DNA of 64,000 bases from Sciurus carolinensis (lineage: Eukaryota > Chordata > Mammalia > Rodentia > Sciuridae), in the NCBI RefSeq assembly GCF_902686445.1, contig NW_025920105.1, forward strand, positions 3,262,979-3,326,978. Reading direction: 5' to 3'. The notes beneath the pieces were generated by a model. That model ran no database searches, had not been told where the DNA came from, and worked only from the letters and a program-made list of their open reading frames with translations. The position numbers were made by a program, and so were the translations under genes. Each line of letters opens with the position of its first letter. Within the stretch, counting starts at the first letter, position 1. Shown here one piece after another: positions 42,575 to 56,311 of the stretch.

Positions 42575-43328
42575 AAAGTTATTTAGTTATAAGTGGCAAA
42601 TAATATGAACAAGACTTTGTAAATCTGTTTGAACTTTTTGAGTATAACCCTAGGAACAGAATTGCTGCTTCATATGATAATTTTATATTTAAATTTTAGG
42701 GGAAATGGTATGAATTAATTTTAGAAATTAAAAAAATAAACATTAAAAAAATCTGATGAGCTCAGAATTTTCCATTCTTGCAAGTACTTTACAAAAAATT
42801 CTACACTTCTCTTTAGTGTAAAATAATTTTTATTCTAACAACAACAAACCTAAACTCCATAAGAAAGATGTGATAGAAGCAATTATCAGGTACTGACCAA
42901 AAAGATGCAGAATTTCTGTCAAAACTATTAATGAAAGTAAGAATATGCAGATTGTTGTAGTCCTTACTACCTGCAATCTCTTCAATATCTATTGTGATGC
43001 ACTCAAGTATTATATGAAGTAAGTCTGTTGAGGAGGAAATTCAACAGTTTCTATTTTTTTCTCTACTACCTGTCAAAGTTACTATTGTAAAAGGCAATGT
43101 TATTAAAGAAAACAATATATACTACTAGAAAACAATTAAATATTGTAAACATTTTACCAGGTTAAAAACTAAGCATGTTTTAATAAATAATATTAAAATA
43201 TTTCAGAAAATATGCAATTAGTCTAAAATATTAACTAGTTCTCAAACAAGAAGCTTTATTTTATTTGATTCATACCTTTTTTAAAAAAGAGCTATGTCTT
43301 GTAGTCAAATACTTATTAAGGATATTTC

Positions 43329-43460
43329 CTGAGGTTGAGGTTGTGGCTCAGTGGTAGAATACTTTCCTTGCATGTGTGAGGCACTGGGTTTAATTCTCAG
43401 AACCACATACAAATAAATGTATAAAATAAAGGTTGAACAATAACTAATTTTTTAAAAAAG
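43329..43460 (+). mobile_element. ID SINE with 3' extension
   Basis: GAGGTTGTGGCTCAGTGGTA, GTGAGGCACTGGGTTTAATT and an AAATAAAGGTTGAACAATAA tail are seen in order, the same subfamily as at 41031 and 46536. Confidence 0.85.
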
Positions 43461-43465
43461 ATTAT

Positions 43466-43678
43466 GTCCTAGCCAAATGTGGTACATGCTTGCAATCCCA
43501 GAGGCTTGGGAGGCTGTGGCAGAAGGATTGTGAATTCAAAACCTGCCTCAGCTACTTATGAGGCCCTGAGCAACTTAGCAAAATCCTTCTCAAAATAAAA
43601 AAAATAAAAAGTGATGGAGATGTTTCTCAATGGTGTAGTACCCTTGGGTTCAATCACTGGTACCCCTCAAAAAAAGAA
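43466..43678 (+). mobile_element. B1-ID composite SINE
   Basis: The left half has GCAATCCCAGAGGCTTGGGA; the right half has GATGGAGATGTTTCTCAATG and GGGTTCAATCACTGG. It is diverged but complete in order. Confidence 0.85.
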
Positions 43679-43683
43679 AAAGT

Positions 43684-43858
43684 GTCCTAGTCAGGTAGAG
43701 TGACTCATGCTACCAGGGTAATTGAAGTAGGAGAATCACAAAACCAAAGGCCAGCAACTTACCAAGACCGTTTCAAAATGAAAACTAAAAAAATTAGTAT
43801 ACAGCCCAATGGTAGAGTAGTCCTGGGTTAAATTCTTAGTACCACCCCTCCCCCCACA
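43684..43858 (+). mobile_element. Diverged B1-ID composite SINE
   Basis: GTCAGGTAGAGTGACTCATG, GAAGTAGGAGAATCACAAAA and a late CCTGGGTTAAATTCTTAG keep the composite order with many changes. It lies directly after another copy of the same family. Confidence 0.65.
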
Positions 43859-43967
43859 GATAAACATGTCCCATAAACCACCAATGAAAATGAATACTGC
43901 ACTTATTATTTCTAATATCACTTGCAAACATAATGGCAAAGCTCTTCTACCTTAAAAATAAACAACT

Positions 43968-44165
43968 GAGCTGGGCATGCTAACAAGGACTACAAGTTCA
44001 AAGTAGCCTTAGTTAGGTAGCAAGGTCCTAAGCAATTTAGCAAGACCCTAACAAATTACCAAGACCCCATCTTGAAGTGTTAAAAAAGGGCTAGAGATGT
44101 GAATGTGACTCAGTGGTGAAGCACCATTGGGATCAATTACTGGTATCAAAAACAATTAAAAAATG
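43968..44165 (+). mobile_element. Diverged B1-ID composite SINE
   Basis: GAGCTGGGCATGCTAACAAG opens a B1-like half with an internal deletion. GGCTAGAGATGTGAATGTGA and GGGATCAATTACTGG form the ID half. Confidence 0.7.
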
Positions 44166-44544
44166 CCTCTGAACACACTGGATTTAAGTAATACCAAGAA
44201 CTCAATGGGTTTCTGAAAGAAAATTAGAATTTAGTTTCAGTTATCTAGCAGATATCATCTTGCAAGTAAAATAGAAGTCTAAAACAAATTTTGGGATTTG
44301 ATACAAAGGCAAATTTTCACTTCCTCCATTTAACTGTATCCAAATTATTATTTTAAATTTACTACTGGCCCATCTCTCTTGCCTCCACATTAAACACAAA
44401 AGAGCAGCCCTCAGTGAAGACTCAGCAGAAGCTAGGAGGTCTGGGTCAATAGATACAATGCTGCAGACTTTGAAGCAAAGAAACTAGACTGTAAAGTATT
44501 CATTCTGCCAACATGATGGGTATCATTGAGTAAATAATGACACT

Positions 44545-44690
44545 TCAGATAAAAGAAAATATGGTATCTGAAGCCTTGGTAGAATAAATGACTTCCCTGG
44601 AGTTTTCCAACCAAGTGTTTCAGCATATCAAATCTCAACCCATGACTTCTGACTTAAAATGTAGATCCCTTTCCACTATGCCTTTCCCTC
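44545..44690 (+). mobile_element. MIR SINE fragment (ancient)
   Basis: The order GATAAAAGAAAATATGG..., GACTTCCCTGG, ATCTCAACCCATGACTTCTG, CCCTTTCCACTATGCC parallels the 3' half of mammalian MIR elements. It overlaps the start of a 101-codon open frame, which is therefore not taken as a gene. Confidence 0.5.
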
Positions 44691-44893
44691 CTCTCACAGC
44701 ACAAGCATCTACATGCAGTGCAAGGGGTGAGGGTGACTATGTTTTACCTGCTGCCACAAATCTCTACATCAGAATCTCTGGCACAGTGAGGGAAGGCTTG
44801 CCAGGTAATCTGTGTGTCATGACACAGCTGGCAGCCAGTCATGTAATCTTCTTTATTGGAATTATAACATTCCTAGGGGTATTTTCATTTTGA

Positions 44894-46535
44894 ATATGTA
44901 TACTTGTTCTAAAAATGTGACTCAGTTTATGTTTTAATTCATTCACTTTAACAAGCTCTTTATTTTATATCATTATCTATGTATTACTACTTTGACTTGA
45001 AAAAAAGGACTGTCACATGCATGAAACATTATATGCTTACCTGCTTTATGTGCTCAATACTACAGATGGAGTCTGTGACAACATAAAATTGAAAAAACAA
45101 TAAATTTATTCATGATAAATCTCAAAATTTAGTAGAGTTAATATGCATTTAACACATTGAAAAACTATGCTGAGACCACAAACAAATTTCACAAATATTG
45201 TATGCATTTTTAAACTGCTTATTTCAGGTTATAAGAGTAGTAAAAATAATTAAATGTCAATTTAAATGTCAAAATAGTTATTTAACAAATAGGAAAATAT
45301 TATGCAATATATCATTATTTATGAACTAGTAAAAAACAGAAATGTGGGATAGAATAATTTATTATGTCCTGAGACAGGCATAGTAAAAATGTTGGAATGA
45401 AGTAGAATATTCAAGTAAGCAAGAGAAAGTATACAATTCTGTGTTTCCTAAAACACCAGGGAATGAGAGAAAGAGAGAGAGAAATAAAAGGTCATTATTA
45501 TAACTTTTCTAGACAGTAAATTGACATTGTTTATAAAGTAATTAAATGGGGGAAGCATCTTATCCATCCCAAATATGTACTGTTATCAATGCTGATGTTT
45601 TCTTCTATAGTCATTTATTCACCTAACTCAGATAAAGTATTCACCAATATTCTGGCATCCTCAAGGAGTGAGGGATAGCCTTCTCTTAAATATTTTCATC
45701 CTATCAATTAAATGTGGCTTGAAAAAACCTGAAAGAATAAACACAAAGTGAAGTTATCGATATTTTACTGCTCAAGAAAACAATGTCATTCTGCCTTTCC
45801 TGAGAATCTTCAAAATAAGAATATGATGAATATAATCAGGAAATTTTTACTTTGCCAAACATCATAAATTCAACCTTTTGTTTAAAAAGAGTCATTTGTA
45901 AATTAATGCTATATGTATTTGGCACTATTAAAATAGTAGAAATTTTGAATAATTAGAATTCAACCATAAAAATAAAATTTAGAAGAATTGGAAATTTTCT
46001 GAAAATGTACTTTCTAAAATATGTTATCCCTAAAAATCAAAATCACATAGGAACCAGTCAGTAGATATCTTCAGATATAACCTTGGGTTAGGAGAGGTAA
46101 AGAGGAAAGGATAAAGAATAATCTTTGACCTTTTACTATCCCATTTTTATGTATTAGAAATTTTTTCTCAAGGAAGTTCCCTGGTCCAAGTCAGACAAAT
46201 AACAAATAATTAGATTTAAAAATAGGATTATCATTGACTTTATCTTCCACATTATAGCATCTCTGAAATCAGGATGTATTTCACAATTAATAGAATGTCA
46301 AAATGTAATTGAGAGCATTTTTTTCTTTCTTATACATACATAAATGAATGATACAATTCATGGTGTTGTCTTACAAATGATGAAACAATGTACTTGCTCC
46401 CAAACCCATTTCTTCAACAATTTACCCATCTTTCTGATTTACTTTCTGACTTGCAATAAGTAGGTTTATCAGATCACCATTTTACTATAAGCATTATCCT
46501 ACATAAGAGTAAGGTCCTCATGAACTCCTTTATGC
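44894..46535. other. AT-rich intergenic DNA, nothing recognised
   Basis: No gene or clear repeat beyond a short GA-rich run near 45465. Confidence 0.5.
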
Positions 46536-46668
46536 TTGGACTGGAGATGTGGCTAAGTGGTGGAGTGCTTGCCTGGCTTATGTGAGGCACTGGGTTCAAT
46601 GCTCAGTACTGCATAAAAACAAATAAACAAAATAAGGAATGTATCTACAACTAACATTTTAAAAACTT
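46536..46668 (+). mobile_element. ID SINE with 3' extension
   Basis: GGACTGGAGATGTGGCTAAG, GAGTGCTTGCCTGGC and GAGGCACTGGGTTCAATGC are followed by AACAAATAAACAAAATAAGG and an ACAACTAACATTTT tail. Confidence 0.85.
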
Positions 46669-49494
46669 CCTTTATGCTAAAATACATGTTTACCAATAAC
46701 TTCTGTTTACCTATTTCTATCTGTGTTTTGCTTATTTTCTGATTCTAAGATTCTATTCTAAGTAGTTGAGCTTGCTGAGCAGGTTAACTCTGCAAAAGAT
46801 ACTAGTTATGTAATAATTTTTGATTGCTCAGAGGCTGAATGGAGGATATCATGTACAAATTTACAAGTAGCAATAATTTTGTTCCTTAAACAAAATTATT
46901 ACCATCTCCATGTTATATTTGCTATACATTTCAAAATAAATACTACAAGAAAAATATAAAACCACACACATTGAAATAGCAAGAATTACATTTACACTAT
47001 AATAAAAACTTTTTCACTCCTAAGCTATCAAATAGGAGATGGACTTTGGTGAATTATTGGAAAAACTTTATGCCTTATCTTGGTTTGGTTATAACACCAA
47101 AATTACAAGTATATTCTGCTGAATACTTTCTATTAATTTATCTTTTAGAATACTCTTCCTCTTTTTAACTGTATCAAACCTGCAATTAAACTTATCTATT
47201 GGGTTCTTCATTTTAGTTGCTACATTTTTTTCTGTTTCAAAATTTCCTTTTCTTTTCTATACATCCCACTTCTCTAGTAAAATTTTCAATCTGAGCATGC
47301 ATTTTCATAACCAGATTAGTTATCATGTTTTAATGCTTCTGTAACTCTCAAGTCTGTGTAATCTGTATCAAGACTATTTTGATGCTTTGAACTGTTCCTG
47401 TTCTTGATTTTTTTTCTTGGTCTTACTGTACACCTAGCAATTTTTATTGACTGCCAAGTACTCTATGTAAATAATTTTATAAAATGTCTATAGGGAAAAT
47501 ATACAGATTCTACATGCTGTTACCAAAGAAAATTTAATTCTTTTCTGGAGGGAAGTCAAAGTAGATGAGCAGATCAATTTAATCCAATCAGGAAAAGAGA
47601 TTGCTTGAGACTGAGTTTGAACACTCATAAAGATTGATCTGCCTGTGGTTTGTCCTCACTCTTATGACACAGCCCTTCAACTGATTCCACTGTAACCTGA
47701 GCCAGAACAACAAACTATCAAAAGCTCCATGCAACTTCTCTGATTTCTTTTTGCTTATCCTTTATAACCTACTCAGCTTTTATCCTTTTTCTCTACACAG
47801 CTTAATAGTTAGAAAACACAGGAGAAACCTAGTACAAAATGTGTCTGTATCCTTCTCTCCTGAATCTTAACTGACTCAGCAGCTTTACAATGCCTTCAAA
47901 AGGATTTTAGTTCCTTAGCACTTCTAGTAGTTTCAGTAGAAATTTAGTTTTCTACAAGTTACTTCATCATAGGCAAAAATGGAGGTTTTGATGTGGATTT
48001 AAAGAGAACATCACCCAGGTATTTTATGAAGAAAGGAGGTAGTCAATGAAATCAAAAGTTGAATCCAGAAAGAAACCTTTTTAGTGTAGGGCTGTCCTAA
48101 ATGGTATATCATATCTGACCATCAAATTTATTGAGCTACCTTCAAAATTAGTCATCCATACCATTCATTTAAACATACTAGATAATTAAGATGAACCAAC
48201 CTATGTCACTCTCATCTCTCTAGATGAGTCTGAAATAAAACTTTACTCTAGAGACACTAGAGAGAATCCCTCTAGAAAGTCATCAAGCAAGGTAATTTTG
48301 TTGACCCCAACAGAGTCATCAAGAAATCTATATTCTACAAAAGTCCTAAGAGCTTGTAGCAACTCATAACCACCAACTTCTTAGCAAACACTTTAAACAC
48401 AGTCATATGGTTACTTATGTCTAACCAACTACAATGACATCATTTAAGAATCTGGGCATACATTTTTTTTAATTGGCACCTGTCTTTCACAATTTTTGAA
48501 AACTGGAACCTGTTGATTGTTCATAATAATAAATAAGAATAAAATTAAGATGGTATAACAGAAATCATTTATATCACATACTAACAGATCAATTATATAT
48601 GATTTCAGTATACATTATAGCATAGAGTCTGACTATTTGAAACAGCACCCAACTGCCAAATTGCCACATCTATTTTCTACCACTCTGACACTTGACACAG
48701 TTCTTCTGGAGTAGTGGATACAACACTTGACACTGTTCTGTTGAAAGATCATCCTACATTCTGGGGGCCATAGGTGTGGCATGTCTCCATGTGCAGTTGC
48801 TTTTAATGCTGATTATCAGTATATCCTTGGATTCAGATTATAGAGAATGCTGGGTATTCATGGTGTTGGGACACAAAATAACATAAAGTTTAATATTAAT
48901 ACTTAGATGAAATCATAAATAAGCAATTATGATTTGCTCAAATTTGTAAGGTGCCTGTGGTTTCTTTTAAAAAAGAAATTCCCTAAAAGTTATATGAGAG
49001 TGTATTCCTCTGGGTTTTGATGTGGTGCTTGGTCTTCATTTCTTTCTTTGTGTTTATGGTTAAGTTTAAGGACATTTTTTCTACTTAGTAAGTAAACAGT
49101 TTAATCATAAGTACAATTTGTATTCTTCCTATGTCTAGAGCTTTAGTTCATCATTGAGTACATGAAATAGAATAAATATTAACTATAAGCTGATTCCTCT
49201 ATTCTCTGTTAGTAATAACAAAACCATTCCACTGTTATAACTAACATTAGAGGTCTTGGAAGGGGTAATTTCTACAGAAACTTAATGCTCCTTTCAGGGA
49301 AATTAAAACTAAATGGAGCATGGTGCCCTATACCTTGCTGGGAACTGTTTTTCTTTTTAAGCTATCATACAGTAAAAACATGTTGCTTAAAAAGATCATT
49401 AATTATACTCCTAAAGATTTTTTACTTAACATTTTCTTATATTAACCATAAAATGATGTAATCAATACCAAAGAAAAAAACATATACAAAGACT
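46669..49494. other. AT-rich intergenic DNA, nothing recognised
   Basis: I see no gene, RNA gene or confident mobile element here. Confidence 0.5.
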
Positions 49495-49635
49495 GTGAAC
49501 AATAAAGATTCAGACTCAGCCTCAGAACTCTTGGTGTCTCTCTGTGCTCTTTCTCAACTGTGCCAAAACCTTCCATCCACCTTGGACCCCTGGCTGCTGC
49601 TAGGGCTGGACCCTGGCACCAAATGTGCATAATGA
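49495..49635 (+). mobile_element. Class II ERV remnant: R/U5 end of LTR with possible primer site
   Basis: CAATAAAGATTCAGACTCAG is followed by a GTGTCTCTCTGTGCTC tract like that in the other class II LTRs here. Then TGGCACCAAATGTG (49614-49627) resembles a tRNA-Lys1,2 primer site after CpG decay. It is a local GC-rich island in AT-rich DNA. No gag follows. Confidence 0.4.
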
Positions 49636-52600
49636 GTACCTGAAAGAAGTTAGTACAAACTGAGTTGTGCCATAAATGTGAGATATACATTAAATTTCAA
49701 AGTCTTAGTAGGAAAAAAATAAAATAATTCAATAATTGTAATGAATATCACAGAAAAAATGGAAATGGTAGCTGCTGGGGGAAGAAGTGAAATGAGAATT
49801 ACTGATTGCCTGGTACAGATCTTCAGTTTTATAAGATAAAAAGAATTCTCAGAGACAGATAATGGTGTTGGCTGCAAAACAACATGAAGTATTTTCATAA
49901 TAACACAATAATGGTTAAGTCAGTACATATTAAATATATTTTAAAAAACTAAAAGCCCTCAGTTGCCTAGGACAGTAAGTAATAAGCATTTATTATCTCA
50001 CAAAATTTTAACTTTAATTAAATTTTATTTGCTCTACTGATAATGCAGAAAAGACACTTTGGATATATTTAAATGAAATACATTACTAAATTAAATCCAA
50101 CTTTAAGAAAATCTTTTAAAACTACATGTTCAAAAGTTTCCCAGAGAGGACAGAAAAAGTCCTTCCCATTTATGAGCTCATTTCTGAGTGAAAAATATAA
50201 GGGCTGTCTGTTTAGCTAAATATTTCCCAAGATTCAGATCAATAATGTTTAGATTTGGGCTAAAGAGTTGAGTAGTGGAATAATGAGTTTAAGATATTAT
50301 CAGATTCAAGTGTATCAAAAGTGTAAAAGGTTTGCATACTCCATGTAAAAAGGAGGAGGGAGAAATATAATAATGACAGAAACAGGAAAACCTTCATTTA
50401 TACTAGTCCACATGGAAATAACTTTGATAGTTGCTATTATTTTATTTTAGATAAAATAATTTTATTTTAGACATGTAAGAAAAGCTATTTCAGGATCTAC
50501 TAATTTAAAGCAAGCAGCTGTATACAGACAACAAAAGCAATAACTTATTACAGTTCAGCATACAGCATCCAAAGCAAGCAGGCTAGTCCCTTAATATAAT
50601 TACTTTTTAAGGTGACTGTAACCACAAAATATGTTTCTTACATGAAGATCTGTACATTATTTGAAAGTACTCAAATGATGTCAACCATACATCCCAGGGA
50701 CTTAATGTTTTTAATTATGTGGCTCCACTGTGGGAATGTGGGGATGTTTTGGGAGAAAAATGAGTAATGGAGGGATGGAGTGGTTCAAAATAACCACTGA
50801 ATGAATTACAATGCAGCTTTTATTTATGAGATATCCTTATTTTATATGCCAGAGTGACTGCAAAATGTAAAACAAATTAATAATTATATTTTCTTTACAA
50901 TATATAAACATTTAGTATTGAAAGAGCATGAGAATTTTTGAACTACATAAATAAGTTCAGTATTGATACATGGAAAGTGTCATCACTGAGAAATATATAG
51001 TGCAGAAGACATTTCTAACATAATCTTCTGAAAGTTATTAAAGAGATTGATTAATATAATATAGAACAAATGTGATTCAATAAATATGGCACTACAAAAT
51101 TTCTTAACTGATAGTTTTAAATATTTTACATGAGTACAAATTAATTTTAGTTTCTTGTGTTATTTAAACATACTCTTTTATGTGGTACATTAGAACATTA
51201 TAATGCAGTTTGCAAGAAAATCACAGTATAATTTTTCTCTGTTTTTTATTTCCCTTCAACAATTGAAGACTGAACAGCACTAAATATTATGGAACTGCCT
51301 ACTTGGACAGAGTATGTCATCCAAATCTCTTTGATAAGCAATAATGAATGCTTCATTCCTTGTAACATGCATGTGCTGAAGAAGAACTATTACTCAAAAC
51401 ATTCACATGTCATAACTTTTTAGAAGAATAAAGTATATCAAGATCATATATAGAATAAAATAATATAGGAAAGATGAATGCAAACAAGAAAACATAAAAT
51501 TGTAATGGTACTAGTTCTGAGATATTTTATTATTAGTTCACAAGATAGATACTAAGGTGAGGATTTTTAATAAGTATTTCATCTCCCTATTTTCTTGCAA
51601 AATTTTGCATATTTGATGAGTATCCATTTAGTGCACAGGGACATTAAAATATTCATGTTGTGACTCCTATAGTAGATAAGCTTGCTCAGTTGCTTTAAAA
51701 ACATTTTTCGTGGATGTTTCCTTAACTTTCCCTCCCAAAAGAAACTCATCCAAAATAAAATAAGCCTTCTCAAAATGAAAGATGATATCAAGTTCACAAC
51801 ACTGTCAAGTAATTCATACATAACAATTAATTATTAATTATTAAAGAATTATTAATTATTAATTCATTTTTCTGATCCTCAATAGCACAGCAAAAGGCAG
51901 ACTAGAATATCTTTTGAAAACAATCTTCAGATCTCACCACTCAAGGAAGCACATTTGGATTTCCTTGATAAATGGTCTGAAAAAGTTCTTATGTGATCTT
52001 TTCCTTCTCTTTCTATGACATTGGGACATACCATTTCAGTAGTCTACACTTGATCTGACAACTAAAAATAACATACACTGCATGGCAGATGCTGGCCATG
52101 GACATGGTGGAGCTTATGAAGGGTGACTGAGGAGAAGCCCCAAGAAATGTGCTAAAGAAAAGAAGCCATGCTGCTGTGGTGAGGCAGATATCAAGAGATG
52201 GAACATCTGGCAGAGTGCTTTGAACAAAAATGAAGATGGGTTTATATGGGAAGAGATATATAATTTAAAAAATAGGAAGAACTTAGAAAGATGGACAGAA
52301 CATTAGGTCTTTAGAACATAGTGCCAAGAATTTTGGGGTATCATATGTGATTAATTTTCACAAGAAGGTTCATAGATTTTTCACACTATTTTAATATAAA
52401 AAGAGAGCTCTATAAATGTATTTCTTATTGTGGCTGAGTCCCTTCATCCCTATCTCCAGCAGATACACAGAGACAATTATAAACTATAGACAAAGAAACA
52501 AAAGTAATTCTACCTGAAAACACTAAAGAAGGACTAAGTCAGGACAAAGAATAGAGATCCATTTAAAACATTGAAAAAGGCAATGTCATGGCATTGGGAT

Positions 52601-53040
52601 GGGCACAGGTTTTTCTTCCTCATTTTGCTTGAGGAGAGGCCACAGGTTGGAGGAGGGTAGTAACATTTCTAAAGAAACCTGTAGCCTGGGTTCATGGAGA
52701 CCCAGAAAAGAGAGTTAATCCCCAGATCATGGAAAGTAAGAGGTAATGCCAGAAAGGGGAAAACCTGATAGTGGGGATCCTAATTTTGTAGATACCTTCT
52801 GCCCACATCTCTATCTAAAAACTGAAGGAAACATTTGTAGGCAGATTGGAAACAAAGCTAACAGAACTGAGATCTGAAGATCCATGAGGAGGAAGTTTCT
52901 GATGACTGACCTAATGACAACTTTAGAATCTAAACTATTGAGACTAAGTCATGAACAAAACATGGAAAATGTGTCTGTGCATGTTTTGGGGATGTACATA
53001 AAACAGGTGAACCAGGGAACTGGAAATTGCCTTATAAAAA
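49636..53040. other. Intergenic DNA, nothing coding recognised
   Basis: There is a short direct repeat of AATTATTAATTATTAA near 51832 and 51850. The part after about 52060 is less AT-rich and may be 5' L1 sequence, but I cannot show it. Confidence 0.45.
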
Positions 53041-53936
53041 CAAATTAAAAATGAGAAAAAACTCAAAATGATAGGAAATAAAAATCATATGTCAATAACA
53101 TTGAATATAAATGTCATAACTCATAAATCAAAAGACACAGTCTGTAAGATTAGATTAAAAAGAAAGACCCAACAATATGTTATCTCCAAAAGACTCTCCT
53201 CATGGGCAAAGACGTTCATAAGTTAGGGTATAAGGATGGAAAACAAATATCATTCACTTGGAACTCATTTACAAGGAGGCTTCAATATCCTTATATCAGA
53301 TAGAGTGGACTTCAAGTCAAAGTTAATCAAAAGGAACAAAGAATGTCATATCATACTGCTTAAGGGAATTATACATCAATAAGACATTACAATTTTAAAT
53401 ATCCATGCCCTCCCAAATGGAGCATCTACATGTATCAAACCTTTCTCAATTTCAAGAATTGAATAAACGAAAACACAATAATACTGGGTGATTTTAATAT
53501 ATCCCCTCCAACAACTGATATATCCTCCAACCAAAAACTAAATAAAGAAGGTTCAGAAACATACAATATAATTCATAATTCAGACATAACTGACATAAAG
53601 AATATTTCATCCATTAGTGACTGAGTATACTTTTATCTCAATATCCCATGGATTCTTCACTGAAATGGATCATATTTTAAACCACAAAGCAACTGTGTGT
53701 AAATGCAAACTATAGTGCTAATACCCTGGACTATATCAGATCATAAAAGAAGGAAATGAGAAATCAATGATAAAATAAAAAAGAGAGACTACCCTGACAA
53801 CTGGACAATAAATACTATACTATTGAATAGCTAATGGATAGCTGGAGAAATCAGGGATGAAATTAAAAGAATACATAGAGATAAATGAGAAAAGTGACAC
53901 AGCTTATAACAATTTCTGGGACACTATGAAAAAACT

Positions 53937-54025
53937 ATTTTTTTTTTTGCAGTGCTGGGGATTGAACCCAGGGCCTTGTGATTGCAAAGCAAGCACTCTA
54001 TCAACTGAGCTATTTCCCCAGCCCT
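53937..54025 (-). mobile_element. ID SINE inserted in the old L1
   Basis: On the minus strand it reads GGGCTGGGGAAATAGCTCAG, with a GGGTTCAATCCCC box and an A tail (T run at 53938-53948). It is younger than the L1 it interrupts. Confidence 0.9.
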
Positions 54026-54520
54026 TGAAGGAACTTCTAAGAGGAAAGTTTATTGCTTTGAGTTCATTTGATAAAAGAATACAAAATTCCAACTAAATAA
54101 CCTAAAATTACATCTCAAAGCCTAAGAAAAGACAAATATATACAAAACAGTAGAAGTAAGAAATAATTAAAATCAGTACCAAAATCAATGAAGTTGAAAC
54201 AGAAAATTCAAAGTCAATGAAACAAAAGTTGCTTCTTTGAAAATTAATAAAATTAATAAACACTTAGCCAAGCTAACAAAGAAAGAACAAACTCAAATTA
54301 CTAAATTTATGATGAAAATGAAATATCACCACAGGCACTAATAAAATGCAGATGATAGAAACTATTGTGAAAATCTATAATAAAATTGAAAATCACAAAG
54401 AGATCAACAAATTTCCAGAGAAATATGACCTACACAAATTAATATAGGAGGACATAGAATATTAAAAACACACCAATTTCAAGCAATGAAATAGAAGATG
54501 CCATCAAAAACCTACCAAAA

Positions 54521-54536
54521 AAAAAAAAAAAAAAAC
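54521..54536 (+). repeat. A-rich run within old L1
   Basis: A homopolymer A run lies in the reverse transcriptase region of the old L1. It is probably expanded by slippage. Confidence 0.7.
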
Positions 54537-56242
54537 CCAGGACCAAATAGATTCTCATTCAAGTCCTTCCAGACCTTCAAATAAGACTTTGCTTCAATAT
54601 TTCTCAAATTTTTCATGAAGCACAAAAGAGGAAAACACTTCAAAATTCATTCTATGATTCTAGTTTTACCCTGATACTAAAACCAGACAAAGATTCATCA
54701 AAGAAAGAAAACTTCAGACTAAAATCTCTGATAAATATAGATGCAAAAATTCTAAAGAAAATACTAGCAAATCCCATACAAAATCATATTAAAAAGGAAT
54801 AGAGTACCATAATCAAGTAAGTTTCATGCCAGGAATGCAAGGATGGTCCAAGATACATAAATCAATAAAAATAATTTATCACACCAATAGATTAAACACA
54901 ATGATCACATGATTATCACAGTAGACAAAGAAAAGGTATTTAACAAAATTCAGCATCCTTTCATGCTCTATACACTAAATAAATTAAGAATAGTTGGAAC
55001 ATTCCTCAACATGGTACATGCTATATATGCTAAACTCAAGGTCACTATCATTCTAAATGGATAAAATTTAAAATTTTCTGCTGCAGAAACTAGAACAAGA
55101 TATGGATGCCTTTTCTACCACTTCTATTCAACTTAGTACTTATAAACCTCACTGGAAAATTAAACAAAGAAATTAAAGTGATATGAATAGAAAAAGAACT
55201 TAAATTATCTCTATTTACCAATGACAAGATTCTATATTTAAAAGACCCAAGAACTCCACCAGAAGGCTTCTAGAATTTATTAACAGATTATGCAAATTAA
55301 CAGGACATAAAATTAATACCCATAAACCAATTGTTTTCTTACATATCACTGAAAAAGCAGCTGAAATGAAATTAGAAAACTCTCCCATTCATAATAGGCT
55401 CAAAAAATGTTCAGGTGTCAATCTAAAAAAAAGAGGTGAATGACCTCTACAATGAAAACTACATAACATTAAAATAGTAATTGAAAAAGATCTTAGAAGT
55501 TGGAAAGATCTCCCATGTTCTTGGATAGGCAGAATTAATATGCTAAAATGGCCATACTACCAAAAGCATTATAGAGATTTAATTCAATTCCTATAAAAAT
55601 TGAAATGATTTTCATCATAGAAATATGAAAGTCAATCATGAAATTCATTTGGAAAAACAAGTGGACCTGAATAACTAAAGCAATCCTTATTAGAAAAGTG
55701 AAGCAGAAGGCAACACAATATTACACCTTAAGTTATACTGGAGAACTATAGTAACTATAGCAAGCTATTGGCACCAAAACAGACATGAAGACAAACAGGA
55801 CAGAAAACACAGAAACAAACCTATATATATGCAGTTCACTCATTCTAGAAAGGTGCCACAAACACATGATTCTTCAGCACATGGTGCTGGGTAAACTGGA
55901 TATCCATGTAGAGTAAAATTTATCCCCTACCCTTCAGCCTGCATTAAAATCAACTCATTTTAGGTCAAGAATCTAGTCATTAAAAGAGATTATTTACCTC
56001 ATAGAAAAAAATAGAGGACAAATTGTCCACCATTTTAGCATAGGAACTGACATCCTCAACAAGATTTCTAAAGCACAAAAGGTAAATCAAGAATTAATAA
56101 ATGCATGACATCAAACAAATATTCCTCACAGAAAAGAAAACAAGAATGTGATCCGAATGCCTACAGAATGGGAGAAATCTTTCCCAACTGCACTTCAGGA
56201 GAGCATTAAACTCTAGGATATATAAATAACTCAAAAAAATCA

Positions 56243-56269
56243 ACACACACACACACACACACACGCACA

Positions 56270-56309
<40 letters not shown>
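56243..56309 (+). repeat. (CA)n microsatellite inside L1 ORF2
   Basis: About 33 CA units with a few interruptions. It lies between AACTCAAAAAA and ATAACTCAACCATTAAATGG, the same ORF2 position as the GT run at 63799 in another L1. Confidence 0.95.

Positions 56310-56311
<2 letters not shown>

Noticed and set aside
44588..44893. 101-codon plus-strand frame with a hydrophobic C-terminus
   Set aside because: Its first third lies in a MIR-like SINE, no homology is recognised and there is no gene context.
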